Shown here in pieces: positions 10,232-20,892 of a stretch of 64,000 nucleotides of DNA. The translations under genes and the position numbers were made by a program. The notes beneath the pieces are model-generated. The model did no database searches and was not told the origin of the DNA. It was given only the letters and a program-made list of their open reading frames with translations. The DNA is from Dendrophyllia cribrosa (lineage: Eukaryota; Cnidaria; Anthozoa; Scleractinia; Dendrophylliidae). The stretch is from positions 9,020,791-9,084,790 of the forward strand of contig JAJLRJ010000009.1 in NCBI GenBank assembly GCA_024195265.1, given 5' to 3'. The stretch's first letter is position 1. Every line of letters begins with the position of its first letter.

Positions 10232-12161
10232 GGTGGCTCGATGGTGTTTTTTTCTGTGCCGACCACTCTTTTTCAATCACGTATTTGGATATCTTATTCA
10301 GTATTTACCTAAATACTCATGGCACACACTTACTAGGGAAAAATTGAAGTTTCCATTTCAGTTGTATTTTTTGCGATCGAAGCGTCCTTGGCAACGATAC
10401 GTTGCTAGGCGTAGTTTTACTTGTGAGGCCGCCGTCGGCCTGTATGAGAAATTTTGGTAACTCGCTCTTGGGGACTGAAAGAGTACCACAATGCACTCAT
10501 TTTAGCCAAGTTTGGTTAACTTCTGTGAGAGGATTTTTGAATGGCGCGAGTTTACTTATTTTAGGGTTAAATTTGGTAAAATATCAAAGTTTGTTGTATT
10601 TCACCCCAAACTGAGAGATCGAGGACCTAATGCCGATTTCAACTTTACTCATTCATAAGAACAACTATTGTACCTTATTTGTTTGGCTCTTTTGGCGGAT
10701 TGACGGTTTTGGATTTTTCCCTGTGCCGAGTTATAATAATCGAAATTTACGATGTTTTTGCAACAAACGAGCAGAGAATCTTTATATGACCTCGCTTATT
10801 TTAAAAATCTGAGATAGAATTTCCCAAGAATAAGCGAACTATAAATTTGGACCTTCTTTTACTTAGTCTCCAAATTTCGTGTTGGTTGAAATGCTGTGAG
10901 ACTTGTACGCTGAACGTCGAGTTGGTAACATGCGCGCTAGTATTTTCAGAGATTTCTTGTTCTCCGAGATGTTTACAATTCATGATCTATTCTGCATATT
11001 TCATTGTTCTGAAATGACAACTGCACGCGAATTCCAGTCTAGCACGGGCGGAACCAAAACGCTTGATTAACTTCCGAAGACCTGCCGATTATGGTAATAA
11101 ACTCTTCTGTTAGACACGCTTATTGTAGCGTTTTTCACGTCTTTTAATAAGGGAAATAATTGCTGCCTTGACAGTGAGTAAAATTTTCTGTTTTCTGTTT
11201 GCGGCATGCTCTTGCTATTTTTAGGTCAATTACGTGTTTAACGTTGATGTTCAACAGCTCACCTGTTATTTCATGAACACATTGCCAGGACTGATGAATT
11301 ACCATAATCGGCAGGTCTTCGGAAGTTAATCAAGCGTTTTGGTTCCGCCCGTGCTAGACTGGAATTCGCGTGCAGGTGTCATTTCAGAACAATGAAATAT
11401 GCAGAATAGATCATGAATTGTAAACATCTCGGAGAACAAGAAATCTCTGAAAATACTAGCGCGCATGTTACCAACTCGACGTTCAGCGTACAAGTCTCAC
11501 AGCATTTCAACCAACACGAAATTTGGAGACTAAGTAAAAGAAGGTCCAAATTTATAGTTCGCTTATTCTTGGGAAATTCTATCTCAGATTTTTAAAATAA
11601 GCGAGGTCATAAGATTCTCTGTTCGTTTGTTGCAAAAACATCGTAAATTTCGATTATTATAACTCGGCACAGGGAAAAATCCAAAACCGTCAATCCGCCA
11701 AAAGAGCCAAACAAATAAGGTACAATAGTTGTTCTTATGAATGAGTAAAGTTGAAATCGGCATTAGGTCCTCGATCTCTCAGTTTGGGGTGAAATACAAC
11801 AAACTTTGATATTTTACCAAATTTAACCCTAAAATAAGTAAACTCGCGCCATTCAAAAATCCTCTCACAGAAGTTAACCAAACTTGGCTAAAATGTGTGC
11901 ATTGTGGTACTCTTTCAGTCCCCAAGAGCGAGTTACCAAAATTTCTCATACAGGCCGACGGCGGCCTCACAAGTAAAACTACGCCTAGCAACGTATCGTT
12001 GCCAAGGACGCTTCGATCGCAAAAAATACAACTGAAATGGAAACTTCAATTTTTCCCTAGTAAGTGTGTGCCATGAGTATTTAGGTAAATACTGAATAAG
12101 ATATCCAAATACGTGATTGAAAAAGAGTGGTCGGCACAGAAAAAAACACCATCGAGCCACC
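10232..12161. mobile_element. 1.93-kb foldback element with ~865-bp arms, TTAA flanks
   Basis: Left arm 10232-11098 and right arm 11298-12161 are inverted copies at roughly 99% identity by eye (small differences near 10775 and 11610). The spacer is 199 bp. TTAA occurs at 10228-10231 and 12162-12165, compatible with a TTAA target duplication. The tips are GGTGGCTCGATGG. Open frames inside are mirror-image by-products of the palindrome and I do not call them. The element is autonomous for no known function. Confidence 0.88.
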
Positions 12162-12179
12162 TTAAGCAACGTAGAATAG

Positions 12180-12262
12180 AGAGCGCAGAATAGAATAGAT
12201 AGAATAGAATAGAATAGAATAGGTAGAATAGGTAGAATAGAATAGATAGAATAGAATAGAAC
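12180..12262. repeat. AGAAT-type microsatellite
   Basis: Pentamer-based simple repeat (AGAAT with AGATAGAAT variants) directly beside the palindrome. Confidence 0.9.
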
Positions 12263-12407
12263 GTAGACCAGAGAACTTAAGCAACCACGACGACAACGCC
12301 AACGAAAACGTCATTTTTTAAAGTAACTTTACTTTCTTAAAATTACTTTGCGACTATCCTAACTATTTCAATTTGTAAAATATGGCCGAACTATCAAGGA
12401 GCTCAAT

Positions 12408-12695
12408 AGGGCCGTTTATACGAGAGAAAATAGTCCGCGGATAAATAATCCGCGGACTATTAAGCCGCGAACTGACCCGTATAAACGGTACAAAATAGAC
12501 TGTTCGCGGCTTAATAGTCCGCGGATTAACTAATTGTCCTGACAAGTGTGCATTGTGGATTAATAAGCCGCGAACCCATTTATACGAGCAGTTCGCGTCT
12601 TATTTAGCCGCGCTCGTATAAACGGGTCAGTCCGCGGCTTAAATAGTCCGCGGATTATTTATCCGCGGACTATTTTCTCTCGTATAAACGGCCCT
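12408..12695. mobile_element. MITE with long TIRs rich in CCGCGGA motifs
   Basis: Ends AGGGCCGTTTATACGAG and the inverse CTCGTATAAACGGCCCT. AAT at 12405-12407 and 12696-12698 would be a 3-bp TSD; a TA duplication is the alternative reading. Multiple copies of TCCGCGGA and GCCGCGAA palindromes make it strongly self-complementary. Confidence 0.8.
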
Positions 12696-12852
12696 AATCT
12701 GTAAGACCGGCGTTCAAAGTCGGAAAGACTGAGAGAGAATTCTCCGCTGTGTGTTAAGTTCTCCATAAGGTCTGGTTTCCATGTAATAGCAAACGATTGC
12801 TCCAACGCGCCTCTTTCAAAATTGCTCTGATAAACTAATGCAGCAAGACAAG

Positions 12853-13026
12853 TACTATTCACAACACTCATAATGATATGCAAAGTTGAAATATGCAATA
12901 ATAATGCAGTTTTCTCGACTAGGTGAGCATTCTTTGCACGGGTTACGTAAGAGCTCTGCAATAAATACCGAGATGATTTGTTCACTCCACTCACACTCAG
13001 TTTTTTCCAGCGGAGCGCGGAGAAGG
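12853..13026 (+). repeat. Ngaro split direct repeat A1
   Basis: Begins TACTATTCACAACACTC and ends GCGCGGAGAAGG; it matches A2 at 20631-20804 over 174 bp with no difference I could see. Confidence 0.92.
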
Positions 13027-13060
13027 TCACTGAAGTTCTTTTGGCGGTACAACCCACGCG

Positions 13061-16000
13061 ATGGCAAATGTCCAGCACCCCAATCCCGATCCACCAGCCG
13101 CGGCTGCACCCGTGAATGATCCTCAGCCTGCTGCACAACCCCAGCCGGTTCCGGGCGACGCAGGAGGCGCAGCTGCACCCTTAGTTCAAGTGAACCAACA
13201 GGAATTTGAGACCGCCAAGGCTGGACTGGAGGTGAACCGTCACAGGATTGGAAACCACGAGATTGCTGAAAACCGCACACGTAACCTGACATTGGGATCA
13301 TGCTTTGTTCATAAAGTATTTTCTTCGATGTATGTCGAGGGTTGATTACGGGTGGCAGAAAGCATGAGCGCTTGTAGGCGCGGTAAAAGTCCAGTTGTTT
13401 TAACTGGCGGCAGAGCGAATTATCGCTGGAATGCTTTGCTCGTAAAATGATTTTCCTCGATGAGAATCGAGGGTTGATTACGGGCGGTAAAAAGCATGGG
13501 CGCTTGTAAGCGCGGTAAAAAGTCCAGTTGTTTCAACTGGCGGCAGAGCGAATTATCGCTGGAATGCTTTCTTCGTAAAATGATTTCCTCGATGAGAATC
13601 GAGGGTTGATTACGGGCGGTAAAAAGCATGGGCGCTTGTAAGCGCGGTAAAAAGTCCAGTTGTTTGAACTGGCGGCAGAGCGAATTATCGCTGGAATGCT
13701 TTCTTCGTAAAATGATTTCCTCGATGAGAATCGAGGGTTGATTACGGGCGGTAAAAAGCATGGGCGCTTGTAAGCGCGGTAAAAAGTCCAGTTGTTTGAA
13801 CTGGCGGCAGAGCGAATTATCGCTGGAATGCTTTGTTCGTAAAATGATCTCCTCGATGAGAATCGAGGGTTGATTACGGGCGGTAAAAAGCATGGGCGCT
13901 TGTAAGCGCGGTAAAAAGTCCAGTTGTTTGAACTGGCGGCAGAGCGAATTATCGCTGGAATGCTTTGTTTCGTAAAATGATCTCCTCGATGAGAATCGAG
14001 GGTTGATTACGGGCGGTAAAAAGCATGGGCGCTTGTAAGCGCGGTAAAAGTCCAGTTGTTTGAACTGGCGGCAGAGCGAATTATCGCTGGAATGCTTTGT
14101 TCGTAAAATGATCTCCTCGATGAGAATCGAGGGTTGATTACGGGCGGTAAAAAGCATGGGCGCTTGTAAGCGCGGTAAAAAGTCCAGTTGTTTGAACTGG
14201 CGGCAGAGCGAATTATCGCTGGAATGCTTTGTTCGTAGAATGATATCCTCGATGAGAATCGAGGGTTGATTACGGGCGGTAAAAAGCATGGGCGCTTGTG
14301 GGCGCGGTAAAAAGTCCAATTGTTTCAACTGGCGGCAGAGCGAATTATCGCTGGAATCTTTTTGTTCGTAAGATGACTTACTCGATTTATTAGAATCGGG
14401 GGTTGATTACGGACAGTAAAAGCATGAGCGCCTGTAGGCGCGGTAAACGTCCGGTTGTTTGAACTGGCGGCAGAGCGAATTATTGCTGGAAGGCTTGGTT
14501 CGTAGAATGATTTTTTCGATGACAATCGAGAATTCATTACGGACGGAAAAAAGCATGGGCGCCTGTAGGCGACGTAAATGTCTAGTTGTTTGAGCTGGTG
14601 GCAGAACGAAATATCACTGAAAAGTTTTGTTTGTAAAATCGTTACTTCAATGAGCATCGAGGGTTTTATTACGGACAGGCAAAAACTTGGGCGCCTGTTG
14701 GCGCGGTAAAATGTTCAGTTGTTTGAACTGGCCGCAGCCCGGAATTTCGCTGGAATGTTTTCCTTTGTAAAATGATTTCTTAAGATACAAGTCGAACGTT
14801 CATTACGGACGGGAAAAAGGCGTACGCGCTCCCAAGCGCGATTAAATGTCCAGTTGTGCAAATTGGCGGCAAAGCAAATTATCACTGGAATACTTTATTC
14901 GTAAAACGATTTCTTCGATTAGAATCGGAGCTTGATCACGAGTGAAGAACGTCACTAGAACGTCTAGCGCCTAGTTGCTTGGACAAGCGACGGAGTAGGA
15001 AAATGCTGGAATGCATTGTTCGTAAAATAGCTTATTCGATGCAAATTAAAAGCCTGACCACATGCAAATCTATAGCAATGTAATGAATAACAAATTGGGG
15101 GGATTCATAGTGAATTGAAATCGCTGAAATATAAATGTTTTAGTGCAGTGCTGCTGGCCTTATTTTCGCAGACTAAGAGCAGTCTGTTTTCTTTTTCTAA
15201 GAGACGGTGTGAATGATCAGCTAACATGATCAGTGATGATAGAAGTGTATACCATGCCCGGTATATTTTCGTTTGTTAAAGTAATAGAATTTTAGAACAC
15301 AAAGGAACGACAATACAATAGAATACAATGCCATATAATATTTTGGGATACATAATTTTACCTAATACAATGGAGGTATACAATGTACAATGCAACTGAC
15401 ACCCTAAATCGGGCATCATGTAGAATGTAGATTGCGGGTTCTGCTTACTTGTAAATGATGTGAACAACAGAACGCTCCTTGAAGTGTAAGTAATTGTAAC
15501 GGTTTTCCCTGGTCATGTAATTTGAATCGAGAACTACTAATGTGAGAATAAATGTACTTTTCGGAGGAAAGGGGAGACTTATTCTGTCCTTCTCTATCTT
15601 TGTAGAGAATGAAAGAGGAACTGAGGACACTAAAGGAATCGGTGGAGTCTGTTACCAAAGGATCGGTGGAGTCGATCATCAGGCGTATCCTAGCGTACAT
15701 GTCCCGTCCGTTGACTGAGTTCAACAAATACGAAGTATTGGAGATGCTTGAGACACTGCTAAACACGGCCAGTGATAGTCATCATGAAAAGAGCAATTAC
15801 TATCGACTGGTACATCAAACAGCACGGAAAAACATCGACTTGCCAAAGCCGCATTTCCACAGCCTTTTACTGCGCCTGATTGGTGACAAGGATCATGAAA
15901 AAATTCTTGATGTAGAAACAAAGGTGGCCAAGGTTTATCGCCTGGAAGTTTCGCGCCAGCGCCGTGACACCTCCATACCCTACAGGAGAGGGACTGAGCG

Positions 16001-16082
16001 GTACTCACGTGCTAACACTATAACGTGTTATGCGTGTGGCAAGTCTGGTCACGTCAGAGCCACATGCCCAGATCGAGGATCG
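13061..16082 (+). CDS. Ngaro Gag-like protein (two exons)
   Basis: Exon 1, 13061-13231, starts with ATG 35 bp after repeat A1 and encodes a Pro/Ala-rich N-terminus (MANVQHPNPDPPAAAAP). It ends ...GGAG|GTGAAC. Exon 2 begins at 15606 after CTTTGTAG and continues in phase 0. The join lets a charged coiled-coil-like stretch run through (QQEFETAKAGLE, then RMKEELRTLKESVESV). A CCHC zinc knuckle (CYACGKSGHVRATC) lies at about residue 198 of the spliced product, typical of nucleic-acid-binding Gag proteins. Exon 2 could end at TCG|GTGACC (16082) and splice to the RT exon, or read on to the stop at 16128-16130. The first intron holds the satellite array. Confidence 0.7.
13300..15060. repeat. 132-bp hairpin satellite inside the Ngaro first intron
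   Basis: About 13 tandem monomers. The period is exactly 132 bp over the homogeneous part (starts at 13337, 13469, 13601, 13733), and monomers diverge towards 15060. Each monomer has four short hairpins in a row: CCTCGAT-GAGA-ATCGAGG, GCGCTT-GT-AAGCGC, CCAGTT-GTTTG-AACTGG and AGCGA-ATTA-TCGCT. Diverged monomers keep the pairing with paired changes (GCGCCTGTAGGCGC). Because 132 is a multiple of three, a long minus-strand frame runs through it; I consider that frame a by-product. Confidence 0.92.
15061..15605. other. Rest of Ngaro first intron
   Basis: AT-rich non-coding sequence between the satellite and acceptor TATCTTTGTAG at 15605. I see no further repeat or gene. Confidence 0.5.
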
Positions 16083-16523
16083 GTGACCGGAAAGCCAAGT
16101 ACAAAGGATACCCAAATTAGGAAGGAATAAAAGTCAATTGAAGATGACTTCTTGACTGTTGCAACCTTGTATATGACAATAGAAGTGTTATGGAACCTCT
16201 CCGAACCTCTACTTAGCCTTCTATTACAGAAAGTAAAACAGAACGGTGTACGATAGGCTTCGCCTCTGCTGTTTGCTTATTAAAACTATTCAAACTGATG
16301 AGATTTCTTTTGTTTTTCGTCTTTGAGTGAGTCACATTGTCATAACAGTTTTGAATGAGGGTTATCTAAATCAACCCCTCTCGGCAATTGCTGAGTCAAA
16401 GCTGTTATTTCATTGTCGACTTGGCGGGGTTTATTCTTACCCTTTTTACTCCACTTTTTAGTAATTTTTATTGGGACTCTAGATGACCTTTATTTTTGGG
16501 TTTTTCGTTTTCCCTTATTATAG
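16083..16523. other. Candidate second Ngaro intron
   Basis: Non-coding in the RT frame up to TTATTATAG at 16523. The weak donor TCG|GTGACC at 16082/16083 would be in phase 0 with the RT frame. Alternatively RT is translated from its own start. Confidence 0.4.
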
Positions 16524-18779
16524 AAAATACCATGGAGCTGGGAGGAGAGTAATGCCTTTGACTGCGAGATCGAACTTCTCTGCAAATTACGTGGCGACAC
16601 CCCGATAGCATGGGTCGACTATCATGGAAACCCCGCTAACGTCGCCAATGAGATAACAGCACATAACCTCAGCAGAACGGCTGAACTCGTAGAAAAGGGG
16701 GAAGCCTGTGGTAGCTTAAGAGATTTGACCTTTTGTGATCCAAACGACTTCAAGGCGGGGGAACTTCACAAACATTTTCAATATTGGGAACAAATATCAC
16801 GCAGAAACCCCTCTCCGAAACAGGAGGAAATCCTTGGATGGATACGTGATAAGGTTTCAATCGTACCATATTTCCGGCACTTTAAAGGAAACTTTAAAGG
16901 GAGCCACTACGACTCAGATAGACCTCCATCTAGGACATTTAGAAATAATATGTCCTGCAAACCTTTTGTTAATTTTATTCAAGAGACGCTCATTAATCGA
17001 GTTAAGCGTGGTGCAATATCCGTAATTGGAAGGGCGGGTGTGGCGGACCCACCCCATATTGTCTTGCCATTGACTGTCGAGCCCACAAAACCAAGACTAT
17101 GCCATGATGCACGCTATTTAAATCTATGGATGTGTGATATGCCTTTTTCTTTGGATTCCGTCGCAGACCTTCCCCGCTATGTACAGAAAGATACTTATCA
17201 GACGGTATTAGATGATAAGTCCGGCTACGACCATATTTTGCTCACGGAGGAAAGCCGCACCTTCTTTGGAATTCAGTGGGGTGGGTGGTACTTCACATAT
17301 AACACCCTCCCTTTTGGATGGAAAATATCTCCCTACGTTTACCACACCACAGGCCTCCTTGCGTCTAGTTTCTTCAGGTCCATTGGTATACCTTGTTCGC
17401 TGTATATTGATGACCGGCATAACGGGGAACTTCAAGTTCCGCTTGACAGAGGCGGGTACCGAATCTTAATTGGCAGCGATACACGTCACCAAGCAGCCGC
17501 AGAATCAGCCGTTTTCCTTGTGGCGTACCACCTAGTAAAGCTTGGCTACTTCCTAGGCCTGACCAAATCCGTGTTAATCCCTAGCAAGATGGTACCATAT
17601 TTGGGTTTTCTTTCTGATTCTGCCCGAGAGGTATTCCATCTCAAGCCCGAGAAGAAGCATAAATTCCTATCGCTTCTCCGAGACGTACTTGGAAAGCCAT
17701 TGATAACAGTAAAAACATTGCAGCGTTTAGTAGGAAAGTGTGTATCGTTCAGCCTAGCTGTGCCGGCGGCGAAATTGTTTACCAGACAAATGAACGCCGT
17801 AATTTCCATAGGTCAGATGAACCCCCAGAGGCCTATACCACTTACAGGGAACCTACGTGAGGAAATCGCACACTGGATGTTCTTAGAGAATTGGGATGAC
17901 CCTCTACCATGGAGGGAAGAACGCCATGTAAGGGTTTTAGTTGCCACGGATGCCTCCAACTCGGGTTGGGGAGGCTCTATTCTATCTCCGTATGTCCAAC
18001 AGGTCTCAGACTATTGGTCCGAAGACCAGCGCCGATGCGACATTTCCACTAGGGAGGCTATGGCGGTCGACAAGGTTTTGACGTCATTCGCTGATACATT
18101 GCGCAATGCCAGAGTGGACACGCAAGTAGACAACAAGTCTGTAGTTAATGCTTGGAACAATCAAAGAGGAAGAAGCCTAGAACTTAACAACGCACTGAAA
18201 ACACTTTTCTTCACGACGATGCGTCTTAACATATCCTTGCGTATGTCTTACATCCCAACCGGCGAGAATCCAGCTGATTCGCCTTCTCGCCGATTGTCAC
18301 CCCTGGATAGCAAGTTGTCTGAGCAACTTTGGGAATATGTTGAAAAGGAATTTGGAGGGGAGGATGGACACTCATGTAACCTCATGTCTTTAGACTCTAA
18401 TGTAATGAAGGATAGGAGAGGAAATGATCTCCCACATTTCACGCCGTTTCCTTCGCCCGAGTCGAAAGGAGTTAATCTTTTTGCGCAAGATCTTACACAA
18501 CACAGCGCCATGATGTCTCGTCCATACGTTTTCCCCCCATCGGTATTGGTTGGGGCGGTCCTTAAATTCCTACAGAGCTATAAGCAGTCATGTACGGTCG
18601 TCGTCCTTGATACTTTTCCCAGGAGGTATTGGTGGCCTATTATTCAAGGGAGAGCTGCAAAAGCGCGGAGATTAGCGTCCTTGGGTGATACCAATGCCCT
18701 TCTAATCCCATCGGTACGAGGTTGGGTACCCCATAGGGGCATCCCAGGAGACCTCTGGGCATTCTCTGTACATTTTTAG
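16524..18779 (+). CDS. Ngaro reverse transcriptase-RNase H
   Basis: The frame is open from 16524, right after acceptor-like TTATTATAG, to the stop at 18777-18779. There is no in-frame ATG near the 5' end, which favours splicing from the Gag exon. RT core motifs: RLCHDARYLNLWM, then the catalytic SLYIDDRHN near 17395-17425. RNase H motifs follow: VATDASNSGWGG (about 17940), STREAMAVDKVL (18045) and TQVDNKSVVNAW (18120), which supply the acidic residues. The C-terminal tail (YVFPPSVL, RRYWWPII, IPGDLWAF) is the one usual behind RNase H in tyrosine-recombinase retroelements. It copies element RNA into DNA. A phase-0 donor candidate TCT|GTACAT at 18767/18768 precedes the stop. Confidence 0.9.
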   Translation, partial: KIPWSWEESNAFDCEIELLCKLRGDTPIAWVDYHGNPANVANEITAHNLSRTAELVEKGEACGSLRDLTFCDPNDFKAGELHKHFQYWEQISRRNPSPKQEEILGWIRDKVSIVPYFRHFKGNFKGSHYDSDRPPSRTFRNNMSCKPFVNFIQETLINRVKRGAISVIGRAGVADPPHIVLPLTVEPTKPRLCHDARYLNLWMCDMPFSLDSVADLPRYVQKDTYQTVLDDKSGYDHILLTEESRTFFGIQWGGWYFTYNTLPFGWKISPYVYHTTGLLASSFFRSIGIPCSLYIDDRHNGELQVPLDRGGYRILIGSDTRHQAAAESAVFLVAYHLVKLGYFLGLTKSVLIPSKMVPYLGFLSDSAREVFHLKPEKKHKFLSLLRDVLGKPLITVKTLQRLVGKCVSFSLAVPAAKLFTRQMNAVISIGQMNPQRPIPLTGNLREEIAHWMFLENWDDPLPWREERHVRVLVATDASNSGWGGSILSPYVQQVSDYWSEDQRRCDISTREAMAVDKVLTSFADTLRNARVDTQVDNKSVVNAWNNQRGRSLELNNALKTLFFTTMRLNISLRMSYIPTGENPADSPSRRLSPLDSKLSEQLWEYVEKEFGGEDGHSCNLMSLDSNVMKDRRGNDLPHFTPFPSPESKGVNLFAQDLTQHSAMMSRPYVFPPSVLVGAVLKFLQSYKQSCTVVVLDTFPRRYWWPIIQGRAAKARRLASLGDTNALLIPSVRGWVPHRGIPGDLWAFSVHF

Positions 18780-18987
18780 AGCCTGATATTTAAGGACTAT
18801 TTTTATAAGCTACCGATGAATTGAGATTCATCAATACATGAACAAGATCTATAAGTGTTACTGAGAAATGAAACCATGTATAGATAAATGCATTTGGAAG
18901 ATGAGTGATCAGAATGAAAATGATAACAATAATAATAATTAAAAAAATAAATAAATCTCATGCTTTGATTTTCTGTATGTCTTACAG
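18768..18987. other. Candidate third Ngaro intron
   Basis: 220 bp, GTACAT at the 5' end and TATGTCTTACAG at the 3' end, phase 0 on both sides. Removing it fuses the RT-RNase H tail to the recombinase frame. Confidence 0.45.
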
Positions 18988-20337
18988 GACCTCCCTGTTG
19001 TGGCAAAACTGTTTGTAAACTCTGTCAGATGCCCAGTTTGTACACATGCAAACGATTTTGATTTTCGCTTCTGTCAGCGTTGTGGCTACAACAGGAAAGT
19101 CCTAAAAACCGCCACAGTGGGAAATATCTCGGTAGATCTGGATGCCATTGATTCGCGAGTACAACAGCTTCTTAACTACGACAAGGCTACTAGCTATTCC
19201 AAGCAGAAAGACTCCTTGCAAAAGGAGCTGGAAAACTTTCTACCTGCTCTGCCAGGATATGTTACATTAGCAACTGTGACGCCACGTGATCTATGTCGTT
19301 TTTTGGTCTTTAAGGACAAGAACGGGAAAACCCAGGTTCACCGCAATAGTTGCAGTTTTCTTGGCCAGCAGGGAAAACACCCCTGTGGTTGCCCGCTGAG
19401 ACTATCGTACAAAACTGTTGACTCCTACATCGGTAAACTTAGATCTATATTTCACGCCAATGGTAGGGACGGAGAATGGGATAGACGTCTGGGACTTGGC
19501 AATCCCGCGGCGGATAAACTCCTAAAGGACTACCTCCGTGTGGTAACAGCCGAGCAACTGCAAGCTCGAGTTACTCCTAAGCAGGCGACGCCCTTCTTTG
19601 TAGATAAGCTGACGCGTCTGGCGGAGCACTTGCAAAGGTCCCTGGCAAAAGCGAAAACAAGTATAGACCGCTTTATAATAGCACGCGACCAGGCATATTT
19701 CAAGGCAGCTTTTTTCAGTGGTGACCGACCGGGCGATCTAGGTCAGGTCAAGACGCCTGAAATTCTTAGATTCCCAAATGACGATGGTTTCCTGTTCAAC
19801 CATGTCTGGGGTAAGACCTTACGGGATGGGGACCAGAATGTCTTCGGAATCCGACGCAACCCACAGACAGTAATCTGCCCAATAAGGGGAATAGAAGTGT
19901 ATATGGATACTGCTAGGCAGATTGGTATCGACCTTACTTCTGGATACCTGTTCCGCCCCACTACCTCTGATAAAGGAGTGAAGAACGCACCCCTTAGCTC
20001 CTCCACAGCAGAAGCACGTCTGAAGCTATATCTAAAGGAAATGGAGGCTGACCAAGGGGAGACACTTCATGGCTTTAGATCCGGCTGCGCTATTACCCTG
20101 GCATTGACGGGTGCAGACCTCCAGGAGATTATGCAGCATGTTGGATGGGCACGACGTCACACCGCCTTGTATTACCTACAGCTGTCCAAGGTACTAAATC
20201 CGAGCGGAGCCTCTGCTAGGCTGGCTCAATCGTCGGTGGAGGAGTTGGCGACACCGTGGAAGGACATTAATCAGCTAAGGCACTTTCTCTGTGCTTTTCC
20301 AGCTAAGACCTCTCAGAAGCGAAGTCACTCGGAGTAG
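18988..20337 (+). CDS. Ngaro tyrosine recombinase
   Basis: The frame opens at 18988 after the acceptor CTTACAG; the first residues DLPVV precede MAKLF-like sequence read from a GTG at 19000, so an independent ATG start is unlikely. An N-terminal zinc-ribbon-like motif, CPVC...CQRC, spans about residues 11-28 counted from 19000. The catalytic domain shows FFSGDRPGDL (first Arg, about residue 241), LHGFRSG (H-x-x-R, about 356-359), a GW pair (about 382) and the tyrosine in HTALYYLQLS (about 390). It integrates the circular cDNA by site-specific recombination. The stop at 20335 is followed by AATAAA near 20392. Confidence 0.9.
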   Translation, partial: DLPVVAKLFVNSVRCPVCTHANDFDFRFCQRCGYNRKVLKTATVGNISVDLDAIDSRVQQLLNYDKATSYSKQKDSLQKELENFLPALPGYVTLATVTPRDLCRFLVFKDKNGKTQVHRNSCSFLGQQGKHPCGCPLRLSYKTVDSYIGKLRSIFHANGRDGEWDRRLGLGNPAADKLLKDYLRVVTAEQLQARVTPKQATPFFVDKLTRLAEHLQRSLAKAKTSIDRFIIARDQAYFKAAFFSGDRPGDLGQVKTPEILRFPNDDGFLFNHVWGKTLRDGDQNVFGIRRNPQTVICPIRGIEVYMDTARQIGIDLTSGYLFRPTTSDKGVKNAPLSSSTAEARLKLYLKEMEADQGETLHGFRSGCAITLALTGADLQEIMQHVGWARRHTALYYLQLSKVLNPSGASARLAQSSVEELATPWKDINQLRHFLCAFPAKTSQKRSHSE

Positions 20338-20563
20338 ATTAGAAAACGGAGAAATCCGTATATGAAATAATTATGTAGATAAGATATGAACAAATAAACC
20401 ATGGGACACTGTATGAATACCCCCTAGTTCTGAGTGAAAAAGTTCCTTCTTTTATTTTGGAGTTTGGGAGAATGGGTGAATAAGATTGGGGGCTCCAAAA
20501 CTAGAAGTGTCCATCGCATGGGGAAATGTGACCCTTGAATGGAGAGACAGATAGGCGGGGACG

Positions 20564-20637
20564 CGCTGGTCAATCATTATCCCCATACCTTATTTCAACT
20601 GAGTATGAATGGGAGTGTTGTGAAATAGTATACTATT
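20564..20637 (+). repeat. Ngaro split direct repeat B1
   Basis: Begins CGCTGGTCAATCATTATCC and ends TATACTATT; identical to B2. It overlaps A2 by TACTATT, the likely recombination core. Confidence 0.9.
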
Positions 20638-20804
20638 CACAACACTCATAATGATATGCAAAGTTGAAATATGCAATAATAATGCAGTTTTCTCGACTAG
20701 GTGAGCATTCTTTGCACGGGTTACGTAAGAGCTCTGCAATAAATACCGAGATGATTTGTTCACTCCACTCACACTCAGTTTTTTCCAGCGGAGCGCGGAG
20801 AAGG
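20631..20804 (+). repeat. Ngaro split direct repeat A2
   Basis: Second copy of A1, immediately after B1; this B1-A2 junction is what an A1/B2 circle junction would produce. Confidence 0.92.
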
Positions 20805-20861
20805 GAACGGCCCACCCTCCCACCCTTATCGCGTGGGTCGTACCGCTACATTCGACCTCCC

Positions 20862-20890
20862 CTAAGCCAAGCTGTTCCAGCTTGGCTTAG
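20862..20890. repeat. Perfect 13-bp hairpin between A2 and B2
   Basis: CTAAGCCAAGCTG, loop TTC, then the exact inverse CAGCTTGGCTTAG. It sits in the Ngaro 3' terminal region and could act in RNA 3' end formation or packaging; the role is inferred. Confidence 0.85.
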
Positions 20891-20892
20891 TC

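Noticed and set aside
10402..12169. Paired identical ORFs (about 60-78 codons) on both strands
   Set aside because: They are mirror copies generated by the palindrome arms; no domain and no conservation argument.
13420..14328. 302-codon minus-strand open frame of 44-residue repeats in the satellite
   Set aside because: The monomer is 132 bp, a multiple of three, so any open frame in one monomer runs through all. There is no start context, and hairpin pairing rather than codons appears conserved.
13300..15060. Hammerhead ribozyme in the 132-bp satellite
   Set aside because: CGATGAGAATCG looked suggestive, but no CTGANGA and GAAA core pair exists on either strand.
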